Shown: one piece after another, positions 23,434 to 24,789 of the stretch | Position numbering within the stretch: the stretch's first letter is position 1 | How the letters are laid out: each line of letters opens with the position of its first letter | Program-made: the position numbers and the translations under genes | Notes under the pieces: model-generated | The model's input: only the letters and a program-made list of their open reading frames with translations | Database searches by the model: none | What the model was told of the DNA's origin: nothing | NCBI GenBank assembly: GCA_021785115.1 | Contig: JAJYGO010000216.1 | Span: forward strand, 1-24,789 | From: Chloroflexota bacterium | Lineage (GTDB): Bacteria > Chloroflexota > Limnocylindria > Limnocylindrales > CSP1-4 | DNA length: 24,789 bases | Direction of reading: 5' to 3'

Positions 23434-23439
23434 AACGTA
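23434..23439 (-). promoter_or_regulatory. -10 box of the glycosyltransferase gene, leaderless type
   Basis: On the minus strand this reads TACGTT, eight bases before the ATG at 23425, with no ribosome binding site. It supports the start at 23425 and a transcript separate from the beta-propeller gene. Confidence 0.45.
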
Positions 23440-23550
23440 GTGAGCGGGGGCCCGCTCCCGCCATGGGACGTTCGTCGGGCCTGAGGATCCGTTGGTCCGG
23501 GGTCGCGGGCGTCACGACCCGCGGGGGCGGGCGGCCCCGGCGAGGTGGCG

Positions 23551-23580
23551 CGGATCTCAGCGCGCGGCCCGGATCTCAGC
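23551..23580. repeat. 11-base direct repeat at the end of the beta-propeller gene
   Basis: CGGATCTCAGC occurs at 23551-23561 and 23570-23580, a spacing of 19. The right copy contains the stop codon of the beta-propeller gene, so the left copy looks like a small duplication of that gene's tail. The rest of the 150-base gap up to 23425 holds the glycosyltransferase promoter and nothing else I recognise. Confidence 0.55.
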
Positions 23581-24789
23581 TCCCGGCGCGGACCGCGACG
23601 ACTCCGTGCATGGTGCCGACGAGCACCAGGCCCTGCCAGAGCGTCGGCGAGGCGAAATGGGGGACGCTCCCGGTCCGCACCCGGGCCAGCGCATCGCCGG
23701 TGGCCGGGTCGAGCGCGAGCAGGTTGCCCCGCTCCAGGTCAAGGGCCCAGATCACACCCCCGCCCACCACCGGCGGTCCGTCGGCTCCCGATGTCGTGCG
23801 CCACTCGACGTGGATCGACCCGTCGGAGCCGATCCTGACGGCCCGGAGCCCGTCCGGGCAGGGGACGAAGACCGTGTCGGCGAGCCGCGCGGCACCGCCG
23901 AACCCGCGGCAGACGGGCGCGGACGACACCTGTCCCCCGATCCCGCCGAGCGCCCCCTGGCGCAGCACGTACCCGGTCCCGGCTTTCCCGCTGATGAACA
24001 CCCAGCCGCCCGGCACCAGCACCGGCCCGAGCGATCCGAGATCGGCGTCGGAGGCGTTGTCCTGCGCCCAGGTCGCCGGGGCGAAGCGCGACAGGAGCAG
24101 CAGCGTGGGCGAGAGCTCGAGAACCGAGTCACTCCCGTCGTACGTGCCGGTGGAGCTGCCGTTTCCCACCGACACGTACACGTTGCCGGCTGCGTCCAGC
24201 GAGGGCCCGGCGGTGGCCCAGACGGCGCCTTCGCGCGCCACCGGGACCCGGTACGCGATCGTCGCGCCGCGCCCGCTGGTGGGCACGCCCACGACCTCGC
24301 CGCGGTAGGCGCCGCAGTCCCCGGCCAGACCGCCGAACCCGACGTACAGGTAGCCGTTGCCCACGGCCAGCGCCGCACGCTGCTGGTGGGTCGCCGGGTC
24401 GTCTCCCGCGAGGTCGACGTCCCGGGACCAGCGCACCGCCCCGCTCGCGGGGTCGAGCGCGTAGAGCACGTGCCGGGGACCCGTCATCTCCGCCACCACG
24501 AAGAGCGACCCGGTGGCGGGATCGTAGGCGGGCGTCCCGGTGATCCCGAGTGGGTCTATGTCGCCGCACGGGAGCGTGGCGAGGGGGACCGGGCTCCCCA
24601 GGTGCCGCTGCCAGGCGATCCGCCCGCTGGCCGGGTCGAGGGCGTAGACGGTGTCCTGCTCGGTGGCCACGATGACGCGCCCGCCGATGACGAGCGGCTC
24701 GGCGTAGACCGCGCCATCCAGGCCCGTCGACCACGCCACGGACGGCGTGCCGCGCAGCGCCGGGAAGGTCGGATCGACGCCGGTCCGTT
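23576..24789 (-). CDS. PQQ-like beta-propeller protein, C-terminal part (cut by window edge)
   Basis: The frame is open to the window edge, so the N-terminus is missing; about 403 residues are visible. Several WD/PQQ-type blades are seen with the repeating element LDPASGxxxW / LDPATG, as in VYALDPASGRIAWQRHL, LYALDPASGAVRWSRDV and LLALDPATGDAL. This pattern marks PQQ-enzyme-like repeats, most often in secreted or periplasmic propellers such as BamB-like scaffolds; the catalytic PQQ and Ca2+ ligands of true alcohol dehydrogenases are not evident here. Cysteine pairs (PCGD, DCGAY, VCRGF, VPCPDG) suggest disulfides and an extracytoplasmic location. An internal GTG at 24739 is unlikely to be the start because upstream codons continue the same propeller-like sequence. 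Confidence 0.82.
   Translation of the reverse strand, partial: RTGVDPTFPALRGTPSVAWSTGLDGAVYAEPLVIGGRVIVATEQDTVYALDPASGRIAWQRHLGSPVPLATLPCGDIDPLGITGTPAYDPATGSLFVVAEMTGPRHVLYALDPASGAVRWSRDVDLAGDDPATHQQRAALAVGNGYLYVGFGGLAGDCGAYRGEVVGVPTSGRGATIAYRVPVAREGAVWATAGPSLDAAGNVYVSVGNGSSTGTYDGSDSVLELSPTLLLLSRFAPATWAQDNASDADLGSLGPVLVPGGWVFISGKAGTGYVLRQGALGGIGGQVSSAPVCRGFGGAARLADTVFVPCPDGLRAVRIGSDGSIHVEWRTTSGADGPPVVGGGVIWALDLERGNLLALDPATGDALARVRTGSVPHFASPTLWQGLVLVGTMHGVVAVRAGS

Overview
The window is a very GC-rich bacterial chromosome segment, densely packed with genes. Its codon use, the actinobacterial-style TANNNT -10 boxes, the many starts lying only 7-8 bases after such a box, and the gene content (DUF6457, HipA-like kinase plus DUF3037, an FdhF/YdeP-type oxidoreductase) fit a high-GC free-living lineage. 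A soil or freshwater Chloroflexota (Limnocylindria-like) or a deep actinobacterial relative are the best guesses. This is inference: there is no rRNA or tRNA here to settle it. No mobile elements, CRISPR arrays, phage genes or RNA genes were seen.

Layout. (1) 1-1903, minus strand: start of an MFS transporter, a stand-alone AMMECR1-family protein and a MarR regulator. (2) 1977-7458, plus strand, divergent from the MarR gene: an efflux block of a DrrA-like ATPase, an ABC-2 permease, a DHA2-type MFS pump and a fused ABC exporter. A MarR-type palindrome lies in the shared promoter region. (3) 7553-8685: azlC-azlD, a branched-chain amino acid exporter. (4) 8743-10278, minus: a membrane protein with both GGDEF and HD-GYP domains (cyclic di-GMP synthesis and breakdown). 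(5) 10576-12810, plus: a small charged protein, a class I aminotransferase, and an unrecognised 175-residue protein whose start lies inside a perfect 21-base palindrome. (6) 16192-12853, minus: DUF6457, HipA-like kinase, DUF3037, a HAD phosphatase and a K+ channel with an RCK domain; the kinase, DUF3037 and HAD genes overlap each other. (7) 16399-19588, plus: fdhD and a molybdopterin oxidoreductase of the FdhF/YdeP type, one base apart. (8) 19686-21368: two paralogous integral membrane proteins facing each other tail to tail, each with an apparent internal duplication; I do not recognise the family. (9) 23425-21485, minus: a BcsA-like processive glycosyltransferase with a C-terminal PilZ domain, then 24789-23576, minus: a PQQ-type beta-propeller cut by the window edge.

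How the genes work together. The efflux block looks like one regulon under the local MarR protein. FdhD would deliver sulfur to the molybdenum cofactor of its neighbour. The GGDEF/HD-GYP enzyme and the PilZ glycosyltransferase could form a cyclic di-GMP circuit controlling an exopolysaccharide, although they are about 11 kb apart. The strongest candidates for something undescribed are the internally duplicated membrane protein pair (8), the HipA-like kinase/DUF3037/HAD cassette (6), and the genome-style signal of leaderless starts that recurs at seven or eight genes here.
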